A stretch of 34,183 nt of DNA, from the NCBI GenBank assembly GCA_019309045.1, contig JAFDGZ010000029.1:1-34183 (forward strand), in the 5' to 3' direction. Under the pieces are notes generated by a model. It did no database searches. It had not been told where the DNA came from and saw only the letters and a program-made list of their open reading frames with translations. Made by a program: the position numbers and the translations under genes. This DNA comes from Deltaproteobacteria bacterium. Lineage in GTDB: Bacteria > Desulfobacterota > Syntrophobacteria > BM002. Positions within the stretch are counted from its first letter, which is position 1. Every line of letters begins with the position of its first letter. Shown here in pieces: positions 16,625 to 23,587 of the stretch.

Positions 16625-17149
16625 ATGCGAACCAAGATAGTACTGCCGCTGCTTTTTGCCACCGTACTCCTGGGATGTCTACCATTGAGAAGACCAGGAG
16701 AAACAGTCCTCAATCCAAAAGGCGTGCCGCCACAAATCCTTGGCTATTATGCCGAGAAAGAGATCAGGCCCGGCCGCATCTGGAAAGTGTTCTTGAAAAT
16801 CTGGGATGCAGACTGTGATATGAGCTACATCATAACTGATATCTGGCAGCCAGGTGTTGGTCCCTATCCGGTAAGTTTTACCCCTGTTGCGGTGGCGGGA
16901 TGTGACATAGTTGTGGGCTACCTATCTTTACCCACCCCTATGGATGCAAATCTGGTGGGCGACCGATTGGAAGTGAAGATTGCGGTTCGCGATGAACAGG
17001 GGAATCATAGCGAATCGCTTAAACTGCCTTTACTGTTTGCGTGGAATGCCAAGGAAGAACTTCCCGCGGAGTGGCACAAGGCTGCGGCTCACTCCCTGGG
17101 GAGGATCAACGTGGCCCTTAAAAGCCCAGAGAGTGTGGGGAACCGTTGA
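16625..17149 (+). CDS. Putative lipoprotein of unknown function
   Basis: A 174-residue protein beginning MRTKIVLPLLFATVLLGC: a basic n-region, a hydrophobic core and a lipobox LLGC, so signal peptidase II should cleave before Cys18 and leave a lipidated N-terminus. The remainder is rich in beta-type residues (IWKVFLKIWDADCDMSYI, VEVKIAVRD-like strands), suggesting an Ig-like or beta-sandwich exported domain. No family is recognised. The frame is open from 16559, but the signal peptide fixes the start at 16625. It follows the response regulator by 89 bp and precedes the transglutaminase/TPR gene by 155 bp, all on the plus strand, so co-transcription is possible. Confidence 0.7.
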   Translation: MRTKIVLPLLFATVLLGCLPLRRPGETVLNPKGVPPQILGYYAEKEIRPGRIWKVFLKIWDADCDMSYIITDIWQPGVGPYPVSFTPVAVAGCDIVVGYLSLPTPMDANLVGDRLEVKIAVRDEQGNHSESLKLPLLFAWNAKEELPAEWHKAAAHSLGRINVALKSPESVGNR

Positions 17150-17304
17150 GTTGGCATGTTTGCCGACCTGCTCATACCAAGCAAAGATAGTCTCGACCTG
17201 GGGATGGTCGGTTGCGGGTTTATTGCTGTTCTCCGGCTGGCCAGTGCGGCTTCGCAACCTTTGGCAAGAGCTGCCATCGAATTCCGCAAGGGAGTTGAAG
17301 AAAA

Positions 17305-18222
17305 GTGAAGAGGTTGGAGGAGACAGTTGTCAAACAAGTAGAAATGGGCAGGGAGGTGGATCTCGAATACGGTCTTCTGGTGATCAGCGGTTTGACAAGG
17401 GATGAGCAGTTTGCGGAGTATGAAGAAAAGATTGGCGCTGTACAGCAAAACTTTCAAAGAAAACTAGCACGGCGTTGGCCTACTGCCCAGCCAAACAGAG
17501 AGTCGTCCCAGATAGCCCGGACCAGGCTGCTGTTCGATTACCTGTGGTTGAGCAAACCAAAGAGATGTAACGACAGCTATTTACTCACCCATGTAGTGGA
17601 CGCCCAGCTCGACTCCAATCTCCAGGTTACTGTGGGATCATGTGTGGGGCTCACTTCCCTGTTTACCGTGCTAGCCTGCCGAGAAGGACTTGAACTCACC
17701 GTAATGGTGAGTGACTCGCACATCATGAACCGTCTCAGCGTTGACAACTCTGTTATCAACATCGACAATACCGACCCTCTGGGCTTCAATTGTCTCATTG
17801 ACACAGACAGATTTCGCGAGTTTCCTGCTATTGGGCTGCTGGCCTGCGTAATAAACAGCCGCGGCTATGCAAAAGAAAAAGCAGGGCAGCTCGAGGCAGC
17901 AATGGAAGACTACAACCTGGCCATTCGCCTCAATCCTGAGTATGCCAAGCCCTACAACAACCGCGGCAGTATAAAATTCAAGCAAATAGACTACCTTGGC
18001 GCCATCCAGGACTATGAGCTGGCAATTGGACTGGATCCTTGCTTTGCCGATGCCTACTACAACCGGGGTCTGGCCAGAGCGAAGTTGCAGGACTTTCAGG
18101 GGGCCCGCGCAGACCTGCACAGGGCAGTGGAGCTGGACCCTGACAATGAAGATGCCATACAGGGTCGAGAGATCATCAAAAGGTTGTCGAAGGCTGTCAC
18201 AGCCCCAGATCAGGTTTATTGA
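17305..18222 (+). CDS. SirB1-like transglutaminase-fold protein with TPR repeats
   Basis: A 305-residue protein. The central region (about 70-180) matches the transglutaminase-like core of the SirB1 family: Cys113 in GSCVGLTSLF, His139 in SDSHIMNRL and Asp154 in VINIDNTDP form a plausible Cys-His-Asp triad. Residues about 183-290 hold three tetratricopeptide repeats (SRGYAKEKAGQLEAAMEDY; NNRGSIKFKQ...; YNRGLARAKL...), each ending in an LNP/LDP turn. The family's biochemical role is unclear; protein cross-linking or proteolytic activity, or a purely binding role, are all possible. The start is GTG with GGGAG about 10 nt upstream. No signal peptide is seen, so a cytosolic location is likely. 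Confidence 0.8.
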   Translation: MKRLEETVVKQVEMGREVDLEYGLLVISGLTRDEQFAEYEEKIGAVQQNFQRKLARRWPTAQPNRESSQIARTRLLFDYLWLSKPKRCNDSYLLTHVVDAQLDSNLQVTVGSCVGLTSLFTVLACREGLELTVMVSDSHIMNRLSVDNSVINIDNTDPLGFNCLIDTDRFREFPAIGLLACVINSRGYAKEKAGQLEAAMEDYNLAIRLNPEYAKPYNNRGSIKFKQIDYLGAIQDYELAIGLDPCFADAYYNRGLARAKLQDFQGARADLHRAVELDPDNEDAIQGREIIKRLSKAVTAPDQVY

Positions 18223-18328
18223 TTTTCTGAAGAGCGGCTGCCCTTGTGGAGAGAAAATCAAGACCTGTTGAAACGGCCGTCAGTGCTTGCTGGAATGTAT
18301 GAGATGGCATCTCTGGCAAGCGGCTTTG

Positions 18329-18946
18329 TCATTCCACCCTTATGGCCAATGAGATACCATCGTTTTCCGGAGAATGTCCGGGAAGGAAGCACAGCAGGTG
18401 TACCGCCCTCCATTGATTCTGAGATGATATTGTTTCGTTGAAGCCCCGGGCGCCTTCAAAGGAGACATTGTCCGCAATCAACAGACCTCCAGGTCTGAGC
18501 AGGCGGTGGCAATGAGGGAGTACCTCAGCGTAATCCTGCTTGTCAATGTCCATAAAGACGAGGTCGAAGCTCGGAGCCAAACCTGCCATTATATTGGATG
18601 CCTCCCCAACCTTTACCTCTACGCTGTCAGTTAAACCAGCCGCTTCGAAGTTGGCCTCTGCGCGGGCGGCCATGGCCGGGTCTCGTTCGATAGTAAGGAC
18701 TTGTCCACCATAACTACGACATGCCTTGGCCAGATAGATGGCCGAATAGCCCGTGGCAGTTCCCAGCTCGACAATAGCTCTAGCACCGGTAGAGCAGACG
18801 AGAATAGCGAGTAATTCTCCCATCACCGGTCCTATTATGGGGATGCCTTGTTGCCCTGCCTCTTCTTCCAACTGGCCGAGAAGGGCGTCTCTGTCCGGGA
18901 CAAACTGGCTGAAGTACTTCTGCAATTGGCCAAGAGTCTTTGTCAT
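18329..18946 (-). CDS. SAM-dependent O-methyltransferase (COG4122 type)
   Basis: A 206-residue class I methyltransferase. Motif I ELGTATGYSAI (60-70) binds S-adenosylmethionine. FDLVFMDIDKQDY is the motif with the metal-binding Asp of caffeoyl-CoA / catechol-type O-methyltransferases, followed by LLRPGGLLIADNV. The C-terminal DGISLAIRVE matches the family end. The physiological acceptor cannot be predicted. The ATG at 18946 gives the usual family length and lies behind GCAGGT; the frame is open to 19174 without family-like sequence. It is transcribed opposite to both neighbours. Confidence 0.85.
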   Translation of the reverse strand: MTKTLGQLQKYFSQFVPDRDALLGQLEEEAGQQGIPIIGPVMGELLAILVCSTGARAIVELGTATGYSAIYLAKACRSYGGQVLTIERDPAMAARAEANFEAAGLTDSVEVKVGEASNIMAGLAPSFDLVFMDIDKQDYAEVLPHCHRLLRPGGLLIADNVSFEGARGFNETISSQNQWRAVHLLCFLPGHSPENDGISLAIRVE

Positions 18947-19325
18947 GGGCGCACTACCTGCATCTACAGGAGTTGGGCGTTTTTGTGTGCATGCTAGCCA
19001 AATGCGCTGCAATTGGCAACCGTAAACAGTGGAATTTTCCCGGGATGGCTTGCCTTCTGAAATAAACCAGAACTTCATCAGGCCATTTTCCCCAAGAAAG
19101 GATAACCATTTTTCCAAAATGGCATGATTTGTGAACTGCATATACAGGGAACAGCAATAATGTTCGTCAGTCATACGTTGTCAGGAAAAAATGAAATGAG
19201 GCAGCAAATTGCCGTTTGGTTCTCTAGCGGAAATGATATATAATATGAATAAAAACATATTGTTAGCAGACCAGTTTGGCTGATGCTAACCAGGCAAAGA
19301 CCTGACTGATGGGAGGCTGACAGCA
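18947..19325. other. Divergent intergenic region, 379 bp
   Basis: It holds the promoter of the next plus-strand gene at 19216-19244 within A/T-rich DNA (19225-19265). No gene is supported. Confidence 0.4.
19216..19244 (+). promoter_or_regulatory. sigma-70 promoter of the gene at 19326
   Basis: TTGGTT (19216-19221), a 17-bp spacer and a perfect -10 TATAAT (19239-19244) give a leader of about 75 nt. Confidence 0.6.
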
Positions 19326-19931
19326 GTGAGGTCCGCAGCTCAAATAAGTTTGATGGAATATTTCAAGGAAGCGGTAGAGTCAGCTGTAGAGAAGTTGAGG
19401 CTTCAGGTGAGTGAACATACCGAATTCTACCTAGTCAATCTGCTGACCACCTTTGCTAGAACAGAGAAGATGAGAAAAGCTCCCACCGTAGGCGAGGAAA
19501 GGTCCTACGCTGAACTCTTGCTGGAGAGTCCAGGCTACGACCTGGTACAGCAGACCAAGATTCTGAAATTCATAGGAGACGTGACGCTTTTCAGGTCTGG
19601 ATACTTTTCAGACAGTTTCAAGAGGGGTCTGCTGGACCTCGATTATTACACTAGCCTGGGTACCATATCCTATAAACGCCTTTGCCAGATGCTGGGCGGC
19701 ACTAGCAGGTCCACAGGGCTTGAAGAGCTCTATACTGAACTTGCTGAACGGTTTATGGATCTGGTGGATGTTGTGGCTGAGGTGAGTGAGGCGGGACGTA
19801 CGAGCGGATCCATTGACCTGCTGCGAGTATATGAACGGTGGATTCGTACACGCAGCAAGCGAGATGCCGCCTTGCTGAAGCGTGAGGGCATCGAGCCGCT
19901 CACCGATATTTCTCCCAAGTTTATCCATTGA
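19326..19931 (+). CDS. Conserved-looking protein of unknown function
   Basis: A 201-residue soluble, mostly helical protein. The start is GTG with GGGAGG nine nt upstream and a TATAAT promoter further up. No catalytic motif or domain is recognised; no Cys cluster and no membrane segment are seen. Visible features are a basic C-terminal helix (VYERWIRTRSKRDAALLKREG) and a region LLLESPGYDLVQQTKILKFIGDVTLF that looks buried and structured. Codon pattern and the strong expression signals support a real gene. The MITE-like element copy B begins 23 bp after its stop codon. Confidence 0.65.
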   Translation: MRSAAQISLMEYFKEAVESAVEKLRLQVSEHTEFYLVNLLTTFARTEKMRKAPTVGEERSYAELLLESPGYDLVQQTKILKFIGDVTLFRSGYFSDSFKRGLLDLDYYTSLGTISYKRLCQMLGGTSRSTGLEELYTELAERFMDLVDVVAEVSEAGRTSGSIDLLRVYERWIRTRSKRDAALLKREGIEPLTDISPKFIH

Positions 19932-19954
19932 TCTTGCTAACAACTGTTGTCAGC

Positions 19955-20197
19955 TATCGGTTGATGGCAAGATGAAAGTGCACCTGTTAAGCAATATCGT
20001 CGACCAGGCGTGACAGGGGATTGGAGGCACGGCAACGAGTTGGTAGCCGCAGGCTTTAGCCTGCGTTGTCCTGTGTTGTTATCTATTTCGGCAAGCAATG
20101 GCGCCATTGTAGTACTGGCCGATGGCTCAGCCTTAAGGTTAGCCGCCAGCAATCGGCCAGTGAAAGGGGTCCACTCTCATTTTGCCATCAAGCGCTA
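19955..20197. mobile_element. MITE-like inverted-repeat element, copy B (about 243 bp)
   Basis: Termini 19959-19984 and 20168-20193 are inverted repeats matching at 22 of 26 positions, and the outermost bases read TATCGGTT. The interior aligns along its length with 10992-11242, including the shared phrase GAGTTGGTAGCCGCAGGCTT and the block TCCTGTGTTG. The central 18-mer CGCAGGCT-TT-AGCCTGCG (20048-20065) is a perfect inverted repeat here. There is no internal reading frame of note. Confidence 0.75.
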
Positions 20198-20208
20198 TCA
20201 GTTAGCAG

Positions 20209-20225
20209 TATCGGTTGATGGCAAA
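20209..20225 (+). repeat. Solitary copy of the element's terminal repeat
   Basis: TATCGGTTGATGGCAAA matches the left terminus of copy B (19955-19971) at 16 of 17 positions, in the same orientation, 11 bp after the end of copy B. Confidence 0.6.
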
Positions 20226-20275
20226 TAATGGTATACTCGGCAGACCATTCTGCTGTACTGCCAGACTGGCAACTT

Positions 20276-20291
20276 TGGCACGAATCGTGCT
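20276..20291 (+). promoter_or_regulatory. Possible sigma-54 (-24/-12) promoter of the FHA gene
   Basis: TGGCACG-AATC-GTGCT has the GG (20277-20278) and GC (20289-20290) at the exact -24/-12 spacing, with TGGCAC matching consensus; the -12 half is GTGC instead of TTGC. It would give a leader of about 48 nt. The same bases form a short GCACG/CGTGC hairpin followed by TTTTTCTTTTT, so a weak terminator is an alternative reading. Confidence 0.4.
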
Positions 20292-20349
20292 TTTTCTTTT
20301 TCAGTGTCAGCAGCAGAACCTCGGGCTGGTAGCTCCAGGGGAGGATGGC

Positions 20350-20895
20350 ATGGAGGAAGTGTATCAGGACAAAGCTATCGACTACCTGAATAGCCTGAAA
20401 GTGCTTGGGCCGAAGCAGTTTCTTGCCTTGCATCCCTGCCCAGTCTTGCTGGAAAACTACCGGGGGCTGTCTAGCAAGAGCAGCCTGTCACTGTTAAAGA
20501 CGGTTATAGGAGAGGTGAGCGGTAAGATTGGCTTGAAAAGTTCAGGGGTAGCAGCGGATCGGCTTCTCGAGGCAAGGGTCATTCCAGTAGAGAAAAGAGA
20601 AACGAATTCTCCTGAACACTTGATTTTTGTTGGCAGGTCGCAGAAGAATGATGTGGTCTTGTTGAACAAAATGGTTTCCAAATTACACGCCTATTTTGCC
20701 AGGATACCTGGGCGAGACAGCTTCCAGGTAGTTGATATGAATTCTACTAACGGCACTTTTGTAAATGGCCAGAGAGTGATGCCTTCAGTAAAGACCACCC
20801 TCGAAGACGAAGATGAGATTGCCTTCGGACCAGAGACAAGGATGAGTTTTTTTTCTGCTGCAGCTTTCTGTGAACTCCTGCAGCGGCTCGCCTGA
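20350..20895 (+). CDS. FHA-domain protein
   Basis: A 181-residue protein with a C-terminal forkhead-associated domain. The phosphothreonine-binding residues are in place: Gly95-Arg96-Ser97 (FVGRSQKNDVVL), Ser110 and His113 (MVSKLHAYF), and STNGT (132-136) in MNSTNGTFVNG. The N-terminal 85 residues are helical and unrecognised. FHA domains read phosphothreonine on partner proteins, so a Ser/Thr kinase partner is expected but none is in the window. The ATG at 20350 is fixed by GGGGAGG five nt upstream; the longer frame to 20215 enters the repeat region and is not used. No membrane segment is seen. Confidence 0.85.
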   Translation: MEEVYQDKAIDYLNSLKVLGPKQFLALHPCPVLLENYRGLSSKSSLSLLKTVIGEVSGKIGLKSSGVAADRLLEARVIPVEKRETNSPEHLIFVGRSQKNDVVLLNKMVSKLHAYFARIPGRDSFQVVDMNSTNGTFVNGQRVMPSVKTTLEDEDEIAFGPETRMSFFSAAAFCELLQRLA

Positions 20896-21065
20896 ATCAA
20901 AGTAAAAATTCGTGCTCTCCAACCTATACCTTAGTGCACAGCAGCAGTAACATGCCACGCGGCCGGAAGTTGCCGGCGCCGATTTCACTGCCGACAGCGG
21001 AACGGAAGAGTTCATTCGGGAAAAATTTCTTGACCATTTTCTGGTGATGTTATAGATTGCTCCAT

Positions 21066-21087
21066 AAGGGAGATGCCAATCTCCCTT
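21066..21087. other. Perfect 9-bp hairpin
   Basis: AAGGGAGAT and ATCTCCCTT pair around a GCCA loop. No T run follows on either strand. Confidence 0.6.
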
Positions 21088-21098
21088 GGTGCCCCTTG

Positions 21099-21128
21099 CC
21101 CCTATCGGTCTTTATTGGCCGATAGGGG
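21099..21128 (+). terminator. Perfect 10-bp hairpin, possible terminator
   Basis: CCCCTATCGG and CCGATAGGGG pair around a 10-nt loop and are followed on the plus strand by TTCCTATTTCTT. It could end transcription from the FHA side, although the T tract is imperfect and the distance from the stop codon is about 200 bp. Confidence 0.45.
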
Positions 21129-21319
21129 TTCCTATTTCTTGCCTTGGGGAGTTTGTGCCTGCCCCAAAGCGGCTGTCCTCGAAACGGTTGCCGTGATGGT
21201 GGATACTAGCCCTGTTAGCTCCTCCTTAATCTTCCTTTTTCAAAGGCAAATTTTAAAGCGCACCTTCTCTAATACTGTTAGAATGGCTGATAGCAGCTTA
21301 AAGAATCTCCCATTGGCTA

Positions 21320-22291
21320 TCAGTAAAAGATTGTCAGCGTTCTATGGTAGGGACGCTGCCGAAACCTCTGTTGCTGGCCCAGATGCCAGAGCCAATTGTC
21401 TATTTGGGCAGAGATTACCTTGTGGCCCCTGGAGGCGAGTTCTCTACGAAGCCATTCAACTACCCAGATTGTGGCAGCCCGTATTTCCACTTCCGCCTCG
21501 CTCCCTGGACTGATGGGCACAAGGTTGTCTACCTTTGCTGCCAGTTCTGGGGTGTATTCTATGAGGTGGAGATGCCTCAGCACCTGCGGGAGTTTATAGT
21601 CGGCAAAGGCGGTCAACTGGTCGAGGTCAGCAAATTGACCCGGGAACTCTCCAGAAAAGGTAGACCAGAGGTCTAGAGCCAGCAGCTGGGCTCGTTTATA
21701 GAAGTATACTCTGTTGTCACGGTAGGCGGCTACGTCATTGAAGCTTGGGAAATGCTGGACCAGCAGAAGCGTGAGGGCCACGGCAGAGCGGGCGGCTTCC
21801 TCGATAAGGTGAACAAAATTCCCCTGAAACCGTTCTATGAGGATACGGCCAGCCTGCTGCAGATTTTCCAGGCGGGCGTCCAGGAGGGGAATTTCCCCGC
21901 GGCCTCGAAACACATGCTGCAGGGTCTGCCGATCCAAATTGACAAGTGTAGTTGCCCTGTGGATCGTGATACCCTCTTCCATGGCTCGTTTCAAACTGGC
22001 CGCAAGGGCCCAGTAGCCTGAGAGCCGCCTGTTCTGGTATTCGATCTCCCATAGTTGTTTTCCTTTCCGGGGCCAGAAGCAATGGTTCAGAGTGTCGAGG
22101 ACAAAAAGCCACTGGGCGGTGACGGCGGTGCCATCGTAGTAATGATAAGGTGGAGGACCAGGCTGCAGCGGGGGGATCTTCAATAGAGGCCGGTCTGCAA
22201 CGAAATGCTGTACTCTTTCTACACCGGTCTGTACGAGTCTACTCTGGGCAACTACTTTCAGTGTGGACGGCAGCACTGGCAGGTGGGGCAA
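21320..22291 (-). CDS. Queuosine salvage protein (queuosine 5'-phosphate N-glycosylase, Qng1/DUF2419 family)
   Basis: A 323-residue protein with the diagnostic blocks of the queuosine-salvage family in order: YDGTAVTAQWLFVLDTLNHCFWP, ARLENLQQAGRIL, YRDNRVYFYKRAQLLALDLW (split here by a few family-variable residues), LTAFADYKLPQVLRHL, EVEIRAATIWVVE and a terminal YHRTLTIFY. Characterised members hydrolyse queuosine 5'-monophosphate to free queuine for reinsertion into tRNA by Tgt. The start is TTG with GAGGAA about 5 nt upstream, overlapping the stop codon of the cyclic-nucleotide-binding gene, whose stop lies 9 nt before. Length is typical. No que or tgt gene is in the window. Confidence 0.9.
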   Translation of the reverse strand: MPHLPVLPSTLKVVAQSRLVQTGVERVQHFVADRPLLKIPPLQPGPPPYHYYDGTAVTAQWLFVLDTLNHCFWPRKGKQLWEIEYQNRRLSGYWALAASLKRAMEEGITIHRATTLVNLDRQTLQHVFRGRGEIPLLDARLENLQQAGRILIERFQGNFVHLIEEAARSAVALTLLLVQHFPSFNDVAAYRDNRVYFYKRAQLLALDLWSTFSGEFPGQFADLDQLTAFADYKLPQVLRHLHLIEYTPELAAKVDNLVPISPGSEAEVEIRAATIWVVEWLRRELASRGHKVISAQIDNWLWHLGQQQRFRQRPYHRTLTIFY

Positions 22292-22300
22292 AGGAATTCC

Positions 22301-22693
22301 TCACGAGATGGCAAGTCTGGCAGCGATCAGGGCAGTCCGACGACTCCTCCTGGCGAGGCTTCTGATGATCTTGCGGAAGGCTGGCGAAAGGGACTCGTAT
22401 TCACGCTGGAGTTTGTCTCGATCCATGACTCCCAGTCGCACTTCACCAATAGCTGTTGCAGTAGCGGCCCTGGGCTGTTTGCCAGGGTCGAGAAATTCGA
22501 TCTCTCCTAGAAAATCTCCTTGTCGCAACCTCGCTGTGGTTACCTGGCCCTTGGGGGTGTTCTTGGTAATTTTCACCTGGCCTTCCAGAATTATGTAGAG
22601 CCAATCGCTGAAGCCGCCCTCCTCAAAAATAACCTCGCCGTCAGAGTACGATTCCTCGTCGCGGACATATACAAGGTCTATAGGTGTCGTCAT
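22301..22693 (-). CDS. Cyclic nucleotide-binding domain protein
   Basis: About 130 residues forming a single cNMP-binding beta-roll: FEEGGFSDWLYIILEGQVKI, then GDFLGEIEFL and the phosphate-binding-cassette region with PRAATATA, followed by a basic C-terminal helix pair. The cassette has GEIEFL and an Arg-Ala-Ala-Thr, which is close to the canonical GE-x(6-8)-RAA, so binding of cAMP, cGMP or a related ligand is plausible. No helix-turn-helix is present, so it is not a complete CRP. The start is ATG at 22693, with a TTG at 22702 as an alternative; neither has a strong site. It is co-transcribed with the queuosine-salvage gene (9-nt gap). Confidence 0.8.
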   Translation of the reverse strand: MTTPIDLVYVRDEESYSDGEVIFEEGGFSDWLYIILEGQVKITKNTPKGQVTTARLRQGDFLGEIEFLDPGKQPRAATATAIGEVRLGVMDRDKLQREYESLSPAFRKIIRSLARRSRRTALIAARLAIS

Positions 22694-23060
22694 TGTTTGC
22701 AAGTCATCCAGGTTGCTGGCAGCCTGGAGTCCAGAGTCGAGTATCCTGAGAGAGCCAGGGCTTGGCTTCTACTTGATTTCCTGGCAGTATAACATAGTCT
22801 CCAGTGCAGTAAAATAAATGAAAATCCAGGTCTGTTCAATAGAAGGCTCTGGAATTCGGCCAGTGTATTTTATGCAGCGAGACCGCAATGAATGACATAC
22901 AGCAGCTGTTTTTGGGAAATATACTAAGATTACAGATCAGTGCCTTCACGTTCTTGACATACGAATGGCAGCCGATTAATAACTGCGAATAATGAAACTG
23001 CCGAGTTAAGACTGGCTGCTGATAGCGATGTTAGAAAAAGAGTAGGCGAGGTAGAGTACT
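22694..23060. other. Divergent intergenic region, 367 bp
   Basis: It holds the plus-strand promoter at 22954-22982. No gene is supported, and no clear promoter for the minus-strand operon was recognised. Confidence 0.4.
22954..22982 (+). promoter_or_regulatory. sigma-70 promoter upstream of the gene at 23061
   Basis: A perfect -35 TTGACA (22954-22959) with a 17-bp spacer to TAATAA (22977-22982), or a 16-bp spacer to TTAATA. The leader would be about 70 nt. Confidence 0.6.
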
Positions 23061-23555
23061 ATGACAACAGCAAAGATGACCAGAGGATCAACATCTGCCA
23101 CAAAGAATGCTGGGCTATCCGGCGATGCTCTCATGGAGCTGGAATGCAATATACGGGAGGCCGACTTTCAGGAGACGGCTGAAGCTTTGCTTGCAGCTCA
23201 CCAGGATGCTTTGACTGAGGACGCCCGCATGAAGCTTCAAGGCATAATCACTGACAAGCCGCGGTTTGGCTACTGGACGAAAGGTGATGCCGAATATGAC
23301 CGTGAGTACGATGTGGCCATGGAACTGGCAAGGTTGAAAGTTTTCAAGGGAAATGTGGAGGGCGATCGCGACCAGTATGATCTGGCTTGTAGGCTAAGGA
23401 GAGAGAACCCTCATCTCGTGGGCATGAACTTGACTGACTACAGACGGCAATTCAGCGTCTTCCTGTCGCCGAGGGCTGAGGCCATGCGGCGCTTTGCTCT
23501 GGCAGAAATACATCGACAGAGACTGGCACTGGAGAAAAACTCTCTTGCTGACTGA
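23061..23555 (+). CDS. Small acidic/basic helical protein of unknown function
   Basis: A 164-residue soluble protein; no family is recognised. The first 20 residues are low-complexity Thr/Ser/Ala/Lys, then mixed-charge amphipathic helices (for example ECNIREADFQETAEALL, DREYDVAMELARLKVF) with a few aromatic anchors (RFGYWTKGDAEYD). The ATG is preceded by GAGG. It is 32 bp upstream of threonine synthase on the same strand and has a promoter of its own, so it probably leads a two-gene operon. The link to threonine synthesis is unknown. Confidence 0.6.
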   Translation: MTTAKMTRGSTSATKNAGLSGDALMELECNIREADFQETAEALLAAHQDALTEDARMKLQGIITDKPRFGYWTKGDAEYDREYDVAMELARLKVFKGNVEGDRDQYDLACRLRRENPHLVGMNLTDYRRQFSVFLSPRAEAMRRFALAEIHRQRLALEKNSLAD

Positions 23556-23587
23556 GGACAATTTAAAAAAGGAACAGGTCCAAAATT

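Larger units (their letters stand above)
20896..21319. other. Convergent intergenic region, 424 bp, with two hairpins
   Basis: It lies between the FHA gene (plus) and the queuosine-salvage gene (minus). Two strong hairpins are listed separately; the rest shows no gene. Confidence 0.5.
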
